DNA from: Daphnia carinata
Lineage: Eukaryota; Arthropoda; Branchiopoda; Diplostraca; Daphniidae
Direction: 5' to 3'
Length of the DNA stretch: 64,000 nt
NCBI RefSeq assembly: GCF_022539665.2
Contig: NC_081336.1
Coordinates: 10,330,778-10,394,777 of the forward strand
Shown here one piece after another: positions 63,984 through 64,000 of this stretch. The first letter of the stretch is position 1; the number at the start of each line of letters is the position of its first letter. Under the pieces are notes generated by a model. It did no database searches, had not been told where the DNA came from, and saw nothing but the letters and a program-made list of their open reading frames with translations. Both the position numbers and the translations under genes were made by a program.

Positions 63984-64000
63984 TTCTTGGCACGAGTGAT

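Overview
The window looks like an arthropod nuclear scaffold, most likely a Daphnia-type crustacean. The evidence is GT-AG introns of about 50-75 bp, a vasa-like sequence that carries CCHC zinc knuckles as Daphnia vasa does, and arthropod-type Copia, BEL/Pao and RNase-H non-LTR elements. It is repeat-dominated. Almost every recognisable host gene is a broken fragment. There are no operons and no bacterial features.

Main architecture: one segment, called 'the block', occurs three times. Read along its gene strand, the block carries: SLC18B1-like MFS transporter pseudogene, vasa-like DEAD-box fragment, C-terminal third of DNA polymerase delta (POLD1), unidentified small ORFs, a GC-rich minisatellite, a hairpin-rich element with 15-bp inverted ends, two tRNA-like units, and further unidentified sequence. 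Copy 1 (about 4,263-13,640) is on the minus strand. Copy 2 (about 14,881-33,040) is also minus and is enlarged by a 5'-truncated non-LTR element (17,938-25,276), a full-length Copia nested inside it (19,536-24,549) and a solo LTR (26,289-26,620). Copy 3 (about 38,690-56,200) is on the plus strand and has a nearly intact BEL/Pao element (42,746-48,934) inside its POLD1 exon. A fourth fragment lies at 1-430. An extra inverted SLC18B1 copy (33,380-35,416) forms a palindrome with the end of copy 2. Disabling mutations are shared by the copies, so the genes were dead before they were duplicated.

Left edge: 1,120-3,570 is a decayed BEL/Pao gag-protease. A shrunken, deletion-ridden relative follows the 100-N gap (13,784-13,883), and this part looks unreliable.

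Centre: 35,417-38,690 is single-copy. It holds a 408-codon open frame (37,105-38,331, minus) with a retropepsin-like domain whose active-site triad reads D-K-G, plus a coiled-coil tail.

Right edge: 56,246-59,260 is an element with terminal inverted repeats. Inside it is a multi-exon, DUF4806-family-like gene, now broken, with tandemly duplicated 51-nt exons. A separate vasa-like pseudogene (61,690-62,960), a cluster of seven CTCF-motif-like sequences (63,071-63,303) and an ELYS-like ORF fragment (63,444-63,983) complete the window.

Together the content resembles a decayed, recently amplified heterochromatic or piRNA-cluster-like locus rather than a set of cooperating genes. All family assignments come from reading translated sequence by eye; no database search was run.
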